A stretch of 64,000 nt of DNA from Myxococcales bacterium (GTDB lineage: Bacteria; Myxococcota_A; Polyangia; Polyangiales; Polyangiaceae), in NCBI GenBank assembly GCA_004193285.1, contig SECP01000011.1, forward strand, positions 116,880 to 180,879, in the 5' to 3' direction. This document shows positions 24,976 through 33,017 of the stretch, one piece after another. The translations under genes were made by a program, and so were the position numbers. Under the pieces are notes generated by a model. It was not told the DNA's origin. It made no database searches and saw only the letters and a list, made by a program, of their open reading frames with translations. How positions within the stretch are numbered: position 1 is the stretch's first letter; each line of letters begins with the position of its first letter.

Positions 24976-25884
24976 CTAGCTACGACGGCGCTTCAGCTTG
25001 CCGCCGAGCAGACTCGCTTCCGCGGTGACAAGCTCCGTCAAATAATCCATGACGGCCCGGACCCGAGCGCTGTTCTTGACGTCGGGGTGAACGACGAGCC
25101 AAAGGTCGTGGTGGCCGATGACGCGAGGGAGAGCGCGCTCGAGCGCCGGATTCGCGTCCCCGCAGACGCAGGGTAACGCGCTGAGCCCGAGCCCCGCGAC
25201 GACGGCCGCGGCCTGCGAAAGCAATGAATTGCAGCTGAGCACAGTGCTACCCAGCGCGCCATGCTCGGCGAGCCAGCGCGCTCCCACCGTCCCCGCCAGC
25301 TCGGGATCGAAGCCGATCACTCGGTGGCCGCGCAGGCGCCCCCTCGCCGTCGGTTTGCCGTGCCGGGCCAAGTAGGCGGTCGAACCGTAAACCGCCCAAG
25401 CCGCTTCCCCGAGCCGACGAGCGACCAGATTGGGTTCCTTCGGCTTCGTCAACCTCAGCGAAATGTCTGCTTCGCGGCGCGCCAGATTGACGGACTGGTT
25501 ACCGGTGACGAGCTCCACCTTGATGCCAGGGTGACGGGCGTGGAGGACCGCCAGCTGCGGCACCAAAAACCAGACCGCCAAGCTGTCGGAAGCCGCGAGC
25601 CGCACCGGGCCAGAGGGAGTTGCGTCCCGACCGAGCAACTGGCGTTCGACCGCGATCGCGCGAGCCTCGAGCTCCTCGACCTGGCCATGCACGGCCTCCC
25701 CCGCCGCGCTCAGCAAATAACCTTCCGGAGTACGATCGAACAACCGCGCCCCCGCCGCGGCTTCCAGCGTCGCGAGCCGACGGCTCACCGTCGACTGGTC
25801 TACCTTCAACGAGCGCGCGGCGCCGGAGAGAGTCCGCGCGCGAGCCACCGCAAGAAAGACGACGAAATCGCTCCAATCGATCAC
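24976..25884 (-). CDS. LysR-family transcriptional regulator
   Basis: A 302-residue regulator of usual LysR length. The N-terminal helix-turn-helix is 'RTLSGAARSLKVDQSTVSRR' (about 17-36). The effector-binding domain follows from residue 90 ('VRLAASDSLAVWFLVPQL', 'ADISLRLTKP', 'VAGLGLSALPCVCGD'). It is transcribed divergently from a secreted cupin protein, and a perfect 16-bp palindrome sits one base upstream of its start codon. It therefore probably represses or autoregulates itself and controls the cupin gene. The ligand is unknown. Confidence 0.92.
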   Translation of the reverse strand: MIDWSDFVVFLAVARARTLSGAARSLKVDQSTVSRRLATLEAAAGARLFDRTPEGYLLSAAGEAVHGQVEELEARAIAVERQLLGRDATPSGPVRLAASDSLAVWFLVPQLAVLHARHPGIKVELVTGNQSVNLARREADISLRLTKPKEPNLVARRLGEAAWAVYGSTAYLARHGKPTARGRLRGHRVIGFDPELAGTVGARWLAEHGALGSTVLSCNSLLSQAAAVVAGLGLSALPCVCGDANPALERALPRVIGHHDLWLVVHPDVKNSARVRAVMDYLTELVTAEASLLGGKLKRRRS

Positions 25885-25885
25885 C

Positions 25886-25901
25886 TATGCAAGATTGCAT
25901 A
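25886..25901. promoter_or_regulatory. palindromic LysR-type operator
   Basis: The sequence TATGCAAGATTGCATA is a perfect inverted repeat (TATGCAA, GA spacer, TTGCATA) in the divergent LysR/cupin intergenic region. It conforms to the T-N11-A core expected of LysR boxes and lies immediately upstream of the LysR start and 57 bp before the cupin start. It is the best candidate site for binding by the adjacent regulator. Confidence 0.6.
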
Positions 25902-25958
25902 ACGAGGACGCGAAAGTACGGATTTTTGCAGCGTGCTCTCTCCATTACAGATGGGCTG

Positions 25959-26372
25959 ATGGCTCAGCCTCTCCAGGCGCTTTCGAGGCGTCTTTTGCGT
26001 AGCACCCTCGTCGCCGCGGCCCTGCTCACGGTGGCCTCTTGTTGGCGCGCCGCCCGCGCCGCCGAGCCGCCGGACCCCTTGCGCACCGACGGCGACAAGT
26101 ACCACCTCGTGCTCGAAAACACCTTCGTGCGCGTGCTCCGCTACCATGACGAGCCCGGCGCGGCGACGCGCCCTCATCACCACCCGTGCTTCCTTCTCTA
26201 TGCTCTCGGCCCCTTCGAGCGCGAGCTCACCTTCGCCGACGGCGCGCGCCGAACCCGCACTTTCGAAGCCGGCGAAACGGCTTGGATGCCGCCGCAGTCG
26301 CACGCCGGTCGCAACGTGGGTCGCACCCCGACGGACGCGCTCCTCATCGAGCTCAAAGGCCCCTGCAGCTAG
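25959..26372 (+). CDS. exported cupin-fold protein
   Basis: A 137-residue protein from ATG 25959 with an N-terminal signal ending in a lipobox-like 'TVASC' (Cys28). The single cupin barrel has the first metal-binding motif 'RPHHHPCFLLYAL' and the second 'GETAWMPPQSHAGRN'. It is likely a small metal-binding cupin lipoprotein. Enzyme activity cannot be assigned. It is divergently transcribed from the LysR gene across a 74-bp region with a palindromic operator, so it is the probable LysR target. Confidence 0.75.
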   Translation: MAQPLQALSRRLLRSTLVAAALLTVASCWRAARAAEPPDPLRTDGDKYHLVLENTFVRVLRYHDEPGAATRPHHHPCFLLYALGPFERELTFADGARRTRTFEAGETAWMPPQSHAGRNVGRTPTDALLIELKGPCS

Positions 26373-26406
26373 CGACGCGGCTCCCGCTGCCGCCACGCCA
26401 ACCACG

Positions 26407-27609
26407 TTAGCAGACGCCGCCCTCTTCCGCTCGGCACGCCGCGGGAGGAAAGATGCTGTCCTTTCGGAAGGTGCTCTCTGGCTTGGCAAAAAAGTAGCCC
26501 TGATAGAGGTCCGCCCCAACCCGGGCGAGCGCGTCGCGCTCTCCCACCGTCTCCACTCCCTCGCACACGACCTCGATGCCCAAGTCCTGCTTGCAGACCG
26601 CGAGCATCGATCTGACCAAGCTGGCTTTCGACGGGGAGCCGTCTATGTCGCGGATCAGCGACATGTCCAGCTTCGCGATATCCGGCTCGAGCTGGCTGAA
26701 GCTCGCCAGGCCTGAGTAGCCAGCACCCAGGTCGTCGACCGCGATGCGAAAGCCGAGGCTCCGCAGCAGTGCTAGCCTGGCCTGCAAATCCTCGATACGG
26801 TGCAGCGATGCTCGCTCCGTGACCTCGAGCACGACTCGATGCGCGACAGCGGCCAGCGGCGAGCTGCGGGAGTACAGGCCGTCGTTCGTCAAATCCAGCG
26901 CGTGCAGGTTGACGAAGATCGACGCGCCCGAAGGCGCGGAGCCGATGCCCTCGGCCACCGCGGCTCGTATTCGTTGTCCCAAGTCGTGCACGCGGCCGAG
27001 GCGCTCTGCTGCATCGAACAGCAGGCCTGGGCGAGGGAGATCGGGATCGAAAGAACGGACGAGCGCCTCGTAGCCGTACACCCGCTGTGCGGGCCAAAGA
27101 ACGATCGGTTGGTAGGCGATCCAGATTTGCTCGAGCGCGAGCTCGAAGCGCTCTTCGAGGTTGTCCAAGTCTTCCAACAGCCAACCGCCGGCCTCGCAGA
27201 TACTGAGCGCTTTTCGCTTGAGCAGCGAGAGCCGATGCTGGGTTGCTGCCTCCCGCACGACCTCGACGAGCTGCTGGCTCTGAACAGGCTTCGATAGGTA
27301 CCGAAAGCCACCGTGCTCCACGGCCAGGACGGCGGACTCGAGGGTTGGCACGCCGGTCACGATGATGACCGGTACGTCGAGATCCAGCTGACGAACGAGC
27401 TGCAACAGCTTGATGCCGTCCATGCCCGGCATGACGAGGTCGGTCACTATGACTTCGAACCGATGCCCCCGCGTCAGGAGCTCCAGCGCGTCACTGGCTT
27501 TCTCGACCGCGTGGACGTTCACGCCCGCTCTGACGAGGACCTTTTGGATCATCTTGCGGACGGCGTGGTCATCGTCCACGAGTAGAACTTCGTTTGGGCG
27601 TTTGATCAT
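26407..27609 (-). CDS. response regulator with EAL domain (c-di-GMP phosphodiesterase)
   Basis: A 400-residue protein from ATG 27609. A receiver domain (about 8-122) has 'LLVDDDH', phospho-acceptor Asp in 'VIVTDLVMPGMDG', Thr in 'IIVTGVP' and Lys in 'LSKPV'. After a short linker an EAL domain (about 165-385) keeps the catalytic set: 'YEALVRS', Asn in 'FVNLHALDL', Glu in 'LEVTER', 'VDDLGAGYSGL', Lys in 'KLDMSL', 'CEGVET' and Gln in 'QGYFFAKP'. It is predicted to hydrolyse c-di-GMP under control of an unknown histidine kinase. A REC/kinase gene lies 1.4 kb away on the other strand. Confidence 0.92.
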   Translation of the reverse strand: MIKRPNEVLLVDDDHAVRKMIQKVLVRAGVNVHAVEKASDALELLTRGHRFEVIVTDLVMPGMDGIKLLQLVRQLDLDVPVIIVTGVPTLESAVLAVEHGGFRYLSKPVQSQQLVEVVREAATQHRLSLLKRKALSICEAGGWLLEDLDNLEERFELALEQIWIAYQPIVLWPAQRVYGYEALVRSFDPDLPRPGLLFDAAERLGRVHDLGQRIRAAVAEGIGSAPSGASIFVNLHALDLTNDGLYSRSSPLAAVAHRVVLEVTERASLHRIEDLQARLALLRSLGFRIAVDDLGAGYSGLASFSQLEPDIAKLDMSLIRDIDGSPSKASLVRSMLAVCKQDLGIEVVCEGVETVGERDALARVGADLYQGYFFAKPESTFRKDSIFPPAACRAEEGGVC

Positions 27610-28043
27610 AGTGCATCCCGACGAGCCGCCCCGCCCCCTGCTACGCAGCCAGAACCGTTCACGATAGGCTCGTTGCCTCGGTCCGTCTACGACACTCACC
27701 GCCGATGGCGGCGCAGGTCGAGCAAGCTGCTACATGCCCGTAGGGTGTTTTGCGGACTTGGATCGCGACGGCATTGTCAGACCCGAGGCCGCGTGCCGTG
27801 CGGGCGACGCCGTCACGAGCGGAGGGAGTAGCGGACTTCGAATGGCAGCAAGCACACGTGGTCGAGGTCAGTTCGAACCGCTACCGCGTGACAACAACCC
27901 TCCGGAATTGCGGCGAGGCGAGGCCGCAAGGTGAGGCAAAACGGCGCCTCGAGCGATGCATTCGCCGAGCTTTGTCACGAGGCAGCCGTAGGCACGCGCT
28001 TTGCTGTGGCGCGCATCATGAACGCTCCTGGATTGGTGGATTC
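27610..28043. other. 434-bp intergenic region without a recognised gene
   Basis: This region separates the divergent EAL gene and the transglutaminase-like gene. Open frames exist on the plus strand (27734-27934 and the upstream part of the transglutaminase frame), but they have basic, Arg/Gly-rich products with no family-like pattern. Promoters for both flanking genes should lie here; no convincing -35/-10 or sigma-54 element was found by eye. Confidence 0.4.
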
Positions 28044-28844
28044 GTGAAGATTCAAGCTGGTTGCGACATACAACTGAGCGCGCCGAGCCCTGCGCCGCTC
28101 GTTGCCATGCTCCGTCCTCGGAGCGGAGCGGCGCAGTGGATCATCAGTGAGCGCTACGCCTTCGAACCGTTCGTGCAGGCGGTCGAGTACGTGGACTCGT
28201 TCGGCAACCTTTGCCAGCGCATGACCGCGCCCGCAGGATCCTTTCGCATCCACACGGAGGTGCTGATGGAGGTCTCCGAAGCGATTGCGGTGGACCCTGG
28301 TGGCGGCCCGACCCCCATCGAGGACTTACCGGACTACGCGCTACAGTTCCTATTGCCGAGTCGGTACTGCCCTTCGGACACGCTAGAGAACGTAGCTCGG
28401 GACGTCGTTTCTGGCGCGAAGCCCGGATACGATCAAGTGGACGCCATTCGCGAGTTCATCCGCCGAAATATCGAGTACCGCTCGGGCTCGAGCAATGGCT
28501 CGACTTCCGCTGTGGACACGCTCCGCGACAAGGCCGGAGTTTGCCGCGACTTCTCCCACGTTGGCCTGTCGCTCTGCAGAGCGCTGCGCATTCCAGCTCG
28601 AATGGTGGTCGGCTACCTGCTGGGTCTGAAACCCATGGACCTGCACGCGTGGTTCGAGGCGTTCGTAGGCGGGCGTTGGTACGCGTTCGACGCGACCCAA
28701 CCCGAGCCTCGCGGCGGACGCATTCCGATTGCGTACGGCCGGGATGCCGCTGACGTCGCGCTCATCACCGAGCTCGGCCCGCTGAAGACCGACAGCATGC
28801 ACGTTTGGGTCCGCGAGGTCGAGTCAGCCGGCCTTGCCGGATGA
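28044..28844 (+). CDS. transglutaminase-like cysteine protease-fold protein
   Basis: A 266-residue protein. The start chosen is GTG 28044, preceded by GGTGGA, because the product then begins 'KIQAGCDIQLSAPSPAPLV', matching the usual N-terminus of bacterial transglutaminase-like proteins; the longer frame adds Arg-rich residues unlike the family. The catalytic triad is visible: Cys in 'KAGVCRDFSH', His in 'DLHAWFE', Asp in 'YAFDATQ'. It lacks a signal peptide, so it probably acts in the cytoplasm as a protease or amidase. A candidate terminator overlaps its stop. Confidence 0.85.
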   Translation: MKIQAGCDIQLSAPSPAPLVAMLRPRSGAAQWIISERYAFEPFVQAVEYVDSFGNLCQRMTAPAGSFRIHTEVLMEVSEAIAVDPGGGPTPIEDLPDYALQFLLPSRYCPSDTLENVARDVVSGAKPGYDQVDAIREFIRRNIEYRSGSSNGSTSAVDTLRDKAGVCRDFSHVGLSLCRALRIPARMVVGYLLGLKPMDLHAWFEAFVGGRWYAFDATQPEPRGGRIPIAYGRDAADVALITELGPLKTDSMHVWVREVESAGLAG

Positions 28845-28865
28845 CGAAGCGCCGCTCGTTTTTTT
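28844..28865 (+). terminator. candidate intrinsic terminator after the transglutaminase-like gene
   Basis: Starting at the last base of the stop codon, ACGA-A-GC / GCTCGT can form a six-pair stem with a one-base bulge and a GCC loop. It is followed directly by seven T residues (28859-28865). T-runs are rare in this GC-rich DNA, which supports the call, but the stem is short. Confidence 0.4.
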
Positions 28866-28966
28866 CCTGACCGCGTGGTTGGATCCAGATTGGGGTCAAT
28901 GTCCGCGTTTCTGAGGGTTCGGGAACTCCTCACGTGCGGAAACGATGGGCGTGGTAGTCATGCGCC

Positions 28967-30109
28967 TTGACCGCGTCCTTGGACCACGGCCCGAAGAGCG
29001 AGCACCGGGGCTCCATCTATCCCGGTGGCGCACGTGCCATCCGCGCCTGGGTCGTGGACGACAGCCCACTCCAGCTGGAGGCGGCGCGCGCTGCGCTCGC
29101 CGAACGCTGCGAGGTCACGGTGTTCCTCAGCGGCTCCGCGGCACTCGAGCAATTGTCCATGAGCGAGAAGCCGCCGGACGTGTTCGTGCTGGACTGGAAC
29201 ATGCCAGAGATGACTGGCGCGGAGGTCTGTGCCTTCCTTCGCACCAGCTCCGACGCCGCGAGCTTGCCAATCCTGGTGCTCACCGCCACCACCACACGCG
29301 AAGGCGTGCAAGACGCCCTGTCCGCGGGCGCCAACGACTTCGTCCGGAAGCCGTTCGTGGCGGAGGAGCTGCAAGCTCGAGTCGAATCACTCGCTCGAAC
29401 GAAGCTGCTACACGCCAAGCTGTTGACCGCCGAAAGGCTCATGAAGGTGGAAGCAGAGTTCCGAGAGCGCTTCATCGGCATGCTCGCTCACGACCTCCGG
29501 CAGCCTCTGAACACCGTGTTCATGGCGAGCCAGCTCCAGCGCGCCGCCTCCGCAGAAGGCCGTAAGTTTGCTGACATGCAGCTCCGCGCCGCCCAGCGGA
29601 TGAAGCGGATGATCGGCGAGCTCTTGGACTTCACCAGGAATCGCCCTGACACGGGCTTGCCCCTGGACCGACGGCCCGTGGACTTCGCGGCGGTGGCGTC
29701 CGCCGTCGTCGAGGAGATTCAAGTGGCAAACCCGCAGGTGGACCTCCACCTCTCTATCGACGGGAATTGCGAGGGCACGTGGGACAGCGACCGCTTGGCC
29801 CAGGTTTGCAGCAACCTGATAGGCAACGGCATCGAGCATCGCATCCCGGAAACGCCCGTCTCCGTGATGCTCCACGGCTCGAAGTCCGAGGTTCTGCTGG
29901 TGGTCAGCAACCGGAGCGAGCCCATTCCGGAGAGCGCTCTAGGGGCACTCTTCGCCCCCTTTCGACGCGGCGTCGGCAAGGCGTCGACCGGCGGCCTCGG
30001 TCTCGGCCTGCACATCGTCAGCCAGATCGTGACAGCGCACGGGGGCACCGTGTCGGCAGGCAGCGACCAGCACGGGACGCACTTCCGCGTGACGCTACCG
30101 AAGGCCTGA
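28967..30109 (+). CDS. receiver-histidine kinase (REC-HisKA-HATPase)
   Basis: A 380-residue cytoplasmic sensor protein in which the receiver comes first. REC (about 26-145): 'WVVDDSP', 'VFVLDWNMPEM' with the phospho-acceptor Asp, 'VLTATT', 'VRKPF'. HisKA: 'GMLAHDLRQPLN' with the phosphorylated His. The HATPase has an N-box 'NLIGNGIEHR' and a G-box 'GLGLGLHIV'. There is no membrane segment or PAS domain, so input must arrive through phosphorylation of REC. The frame has no ATG near this end; TTG 28967 is the first start after an in-frame TAG. A CheX-like gene converges on it. Confidence 0.87.
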   Translation: MTASLDHGPKSEHRGSIYPGGARAIRAWVVDDSPLQLEAARAALAERCEVTVFLSGSAALEQLSMSEKPPDVFVLDWNMPEMTGAEVCAFLRTSSDAASLPILVLTATTTREGVQDALSAGANDFVRKPFVAEELQARVESLARTKLLHAKLLTAERLMKVEAEFRERFIGMLAHDLRQPLNTVFMASQLQRAASAEGRKFADMQLRAAQRMKRMIGELLDFTRNRPDTGLPLDRRPVDFAAVASAVVEEIQVANPQVDLHLSIDGNCEGTWDSDRLAQVCSNLIGNGIEHRIPETPVSVMLHGSKSEVLLVVSNRSEPIPESALGALFAPFRRGVGKASTGGLGLGLHIVSQIVTAHGGTVSAGSDQHGTHFRVTLPKA

Positions 30110-30147
30110 GCTCGACCACGCCGTCGGCGGCTCTCCGCGGCGGTCCG

Positions 30148-30714
30148 TCAAAGCCAGAGCGTCGCGCCCTCCACTGCGGCAGCCGCGCCGACGTACTTCA
30201 GAGCCGCGTCGTTCGGCAGGCCTTGCGCCGTCACGAGCACGTGGCCGCGCAGCGTTCGCCCTAGGTACAGGCGCAGGCCGGACAGGTTCTGCGCCTGGTG
30301 TTGCATCAGCTTGGGGTCCAGCAACGTGAGCAGGCCGATTTCGATGCGAACGCCGAACGGCAGCAATCGGTTCTTGATGCGGCCGAGCAACTGATTGGCG
30401 AGCTCGCGCGCCCAATCCATGCGCACCGAGGTGGCCTCCTGCCCTTTCATCTGCTCGAGCAGGGCCGACGGTAGAGAAAGAGTCAGTCGACCTGCGACAC
30501 CGTCGCTGCTTCGGAAAGCGGCCGCCGCCGAAACCTCGGGAGTCGGCGGCGCCGGGAGAGCCGAGCGGGGCAGAGGTGCGACAGCCACCTCATAGGCGTT
30601 GAAAAGGTCTACCAGTGCCCCCTGGACCAACGAGTCGACCGAGACCCGCACCCCCGACTTCGGCTCACCGAACGGGGGCGGGCTCGGAGCTCGCGAAGCG
30701 GGCAAGGAGCGCAT
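30148..30714 (-). CDS. CheX/CheC-like phosphatase-domain protein
   Basis: A 188-residue protein from ATG 30714. After a Pro-rich N-terminus, the segment 'VAGRLTLSLPSALLEQM' followed by 'ELANQLLGRIKNRLLPFG' matches the CheC/CheX pattern (strand, helix, then ELxNxxxGxxK). In this family the Glu and Asn act in dephosphorylating receiver domains; the second half-repeat is not clear. It ends 39 bp from the convergent receiver/kinase gene, suggesting it may control phosphorylation of that receiver or of the EAL regulator. Family call moderate. Confidence 0.65.
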   Translation of the reverse strand: MRSLPASRAPSPPPFGEPKSGVRVSVDSLVQGALVDLFNAYEVAVAPLPRSALPAPPTPEVSAAAAFRSSDGVAGRLTLSLPSALLEQMKGQEATSVRMDWARELANQLLGRIKNRLLPFGVRIEIGLLTLLDPKLMQHQAQNLSGLRLYLGRTLRGHVLVTAQGLPNDAALKYVGAAAAVEGATLWL

Positions 30715-30862
30715 CTCCCATGCGTGGCGGTGCCCCACGTTCTTTATGATCGGATCCGAACCCGCTCGATGAAATGGACGTCGGGCGCCTGCGTCGTGAT
30801 CGTTCCGATGCCGGCGTGCATTAAGCGGTGGGTTCCCCACCCCGGGTGACCACCGACGAAAA

Positions 30863-32413
30863 ATGCTCAAATCCCGAATAGCGCGTGAACCGTCGTCTCG
30901 CTCCCGAAGGGCAGGAGCATTGCACGTGCTTGCAGCTGCCCTGCTGGTACCGGCTTTCGGCTGCTCCGCGGGGTCGGAGGGCGGCGCGCCGATGAAGCCC
31001 GGTGCGGGAGGCAGCGGCAGCGGAATAGCGGGCTGGCTCGGTCTCGCGGGCGCGCTAAGCTCCGGCGGGTCCGGGCCGGGCATCTCGTTGGGCGGCGCCG
31101 CTGGCGGGTCGCCTGTCGGCCCGTGCGACTCGGACGGATGGCGCTGCAAAATCGCGGACTGCACGGGCCAGTCGCCGACGACCGTCCGTGCGACGGTGTA
31201 CGATCCGGCGGGAGTGACGCCGCTCTACAACGTCGCGGTGTACGTGCCGAACGAGCAGGTCGCCCCGATCGCGCCGGGCGCGACTTGCGAGACCTGCGCT
31301 ACGCCGGTATCCGGCTCCCCCATCACCTCGGCCCTGACGAACGCTCGCGGCGAGTTCGTTCTGGATAAAGACGTTCCGGCCGGTCTGAACGTGCCGCTCG
31401 TGATCCAGGTCGGTAAGTGGCGCCGCGTGATTCAGTTACCAGAGGTGAAGCCGTGTCAGGAAAACACGTTCACGGACGCCGAGCTGATGCGCCTGCCTCG
31501 CAATCAAGCGGAGGGAGACTTGCCCAAGATCGCGCTCGTCACCGGCGACGCTGACGCGCTCGAGTGCTATCTGCGGCGCGTCGGCATCTCGGACAGCGAG
31601 TTCACCAATCCGGACGGCGCAGGCCGCGTGAATCTCTACGAAGACACGGGCGCAGCTTCTTACGAAGCCGGAGGCAACTTCCCCGCCGCGACCTCGCTGT
31701 GGGATTCGCTCGACGCGATGAAGCGCTACGACATCCTGCTGTTCGCCTGCAGCGGCTCGGACGACGCGACGCGCGAAGGCATCACCGCCGAGCAGAAGGC
31801 GAGCTTGAAGACGTACTTGGACGGCGGCGGCCGCGCCTTCCTCGAGCACTATCACGACACGTGGCTACGCGGAGGCAACGAGGATGCCTCGCTCGAGGCC
31901 GAGCTGATGTATCAGAAGACGCCCTTTCCAGCGATGGCGACCTGGCTGCCGCCCGGCGACTTCGATTATCAAGCCGGGCACCCTGGCGCCTTCGCACCGT
32001 ACACGGTGGACGTGAGCTTTCCGAAGGGGCAAGACTTTGCGGACTGGTTGCAGTTCGTGGGCGCCAGCCCCAGCGGCCTCGGCAAGGTGGAGCTGTACGA
32101 CGTGAAACACCCCGCCATGTCCACCCTGCCCCCCTCACAGGGCTGGATTTCGGACGGCACGGGCGTGCCTTACTTTTCCTTCAACACGCCGCTCGAGTCC
32201 GCTCCTGAAGCGCAATGCGGCCGCGTGGTGCACACGGGCATTCACGTCGGCGTCGAGAAGCTCAGCGACGACAAGAGCGCGCCCTTCCCTGGTGGCTGCG
32301 CGTCGAACCCTATGACCGCTCAAGAGAAAGCGCTCGAATTCCTTTTGTTCGACCTTTCGTCGTGCGTGATGACGACCGACGAGAAGCCGAGACCGCCAGT
32401 CGTCGTCAAGTAG
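30863..32413 (+). CDS. large lipoprotein of unknown function
   Basis: A 516-residue protein with signal 'LHVLAAALLVPAFGC' (Cys about 34) and a Gly/Ser linker to about residue 90. A beta-rich region follows with a carboxypeptidase-regulatory-like stretch ('VRATVYDPAGVTPLYNVAVYVPN', 'TNARGEFVLDKDVPAG'). Then comes an alpha/beta region with a GATase- or ThuA-like order ('IALVTGDADALECYL', 'YDILLFACSG', 'LKTYLDGGGRAFLEHYH', 'HTGIHVG'). It resembles large myxobacterial surface proteins. No catalytic triad can be stated with confidence. It is divergent from the CheX-like gene. Confidence 0.75.
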   Translation: MLKSRIAREPSSRSRRAGALHVLAAALLVPAFGCSAGSEGGAPMKPGAGGSGSGIAGWLGLAGALSSGGSGPGISLGGAAGGSPVGPCDSDGWRCKIADCTGQSPTTVRATVYDPAGVTPLYNVAVYVPNEQVAPIAPGATCETCATPVSGSPITSALTNARGEFVLDKDVPAGLNVPLVIQVGKWRRVIQLPEVKPCQENTFTDAELMRLPRNQAEGDLPKIALVTGDADALECYLRRVGISDSEFTNPDGAGRVNLYEDTGAASYEAGGNFPAATSLWDSLDAMKRYDILLFACSGSDDATREGITAEQKASLKTYLDGGGRAFLEHYHDTWLRGGNEDASLEAELMYQKTPFPAMATWLPPGDFDYQAGHPGAFAPYTVDVSFPKGQDFADWLQFVGASPSGLGKVELYDVKHPAMSTLPPSQGWISDGTGVPYFSFNTPLESAPEAQCGRVVHTGIHVGVEKLSDDKSAPFPGGCASNPMTAQEKALEFLLFDLSSCVMTTDEKPRPPVVVK

Positions 32414-32494
32414 CGCCACCGTCCCTGAGCTCACGACGGGTCCAGCAGCGCGGGCACTAGCAAGGCCGCCACGTTCTGCGCGAAACTACCGCTC

Positions 32495-33004
32495 ATGGTC
32501 TTGCAGAGCCCGCGTGGCAAGGAATTCCGGCTCCTGAAAGCGAAGCTCACCGGTGCTCTATTGCTAGTAGCCCTCTTGGGAGGCTGTGGCGGCGAAGCGC
32601 GGCCGAGCCAAATGGGCAGCCCGTCGCCGCTGAGCGGGCTGTGCCAGTCTCCCGATCAGGCCGGGTGTGCCGAGTGCTGCGTCGAGCAACCGGGACCCAG
32701 ACCCGAGGACCTGGTCTGTAACCGCCGAAGGGCTGCTGATGCTCGCGTCGCGGCACAGGGCACGCCCGAATACGGCCAAGCGGTGTTCCTCAAGTTAGGT
32801 CCATGTTCGGCCGCTTGCCGGCCGTGCGCGGCATGCACGTCGGACCGCAGGAGGAGTTATCAGCTCTTGCTGTCCAAAGGTTGCGACTGCCTCGACCCGT
32901 TCGTCCGCGACGCCACGAAGAGCATCGACCCTTGTTTCAGCGATGGCTGTGGCTGCACCTGTAGTCAGCTGAGCGAGCTGAGTGAATGCGGGCCGCCTGC
33001 CTGA
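32495..33004 (+). CDS. small Cys-rich lipoprotein
   Basis: A 169-residue protein with an N-terminal signal and lipobox 'LLGGC' (Cys about 31). The mature part has many cysteines in pairs ('CAECC', 'CRPCAAC', 'CDC', 'CGCTC'), likely disulphide-bonded in the periplasm or at the surface. No repeat or known family was recognised. It is codirectional with the upstream large lipoprotein (81 bp gap) and convergent with the module D operon. Confidence 0.68.
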   Translation: MVLQSPRGKEFRLLKAKLTGALLLVALLGGCGGEARPSQMGSPSPLSGLCQSPDQAGCAECCVEQPGPRPEDLVCNRRRAADARVAAQGTPEYGQAVFLKLGPCSAACRPCAACTSDRRRSYQLLLSKGCDCLDPFVRDATKSIDPCFSDGCGCTCSQLSELSECGPPA

Positions 33005-33017
33005 AGGCCGCGCCTCG

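Noticed and set aside
27750..28043. N-terminal extension of the transglutaminase-like frame
   Set aside because: Residues before GTG 28044 are Arg-rich and unlike the family, whereas GTG 28044 has a ribosome-binding site and gives the typical N-terminus.
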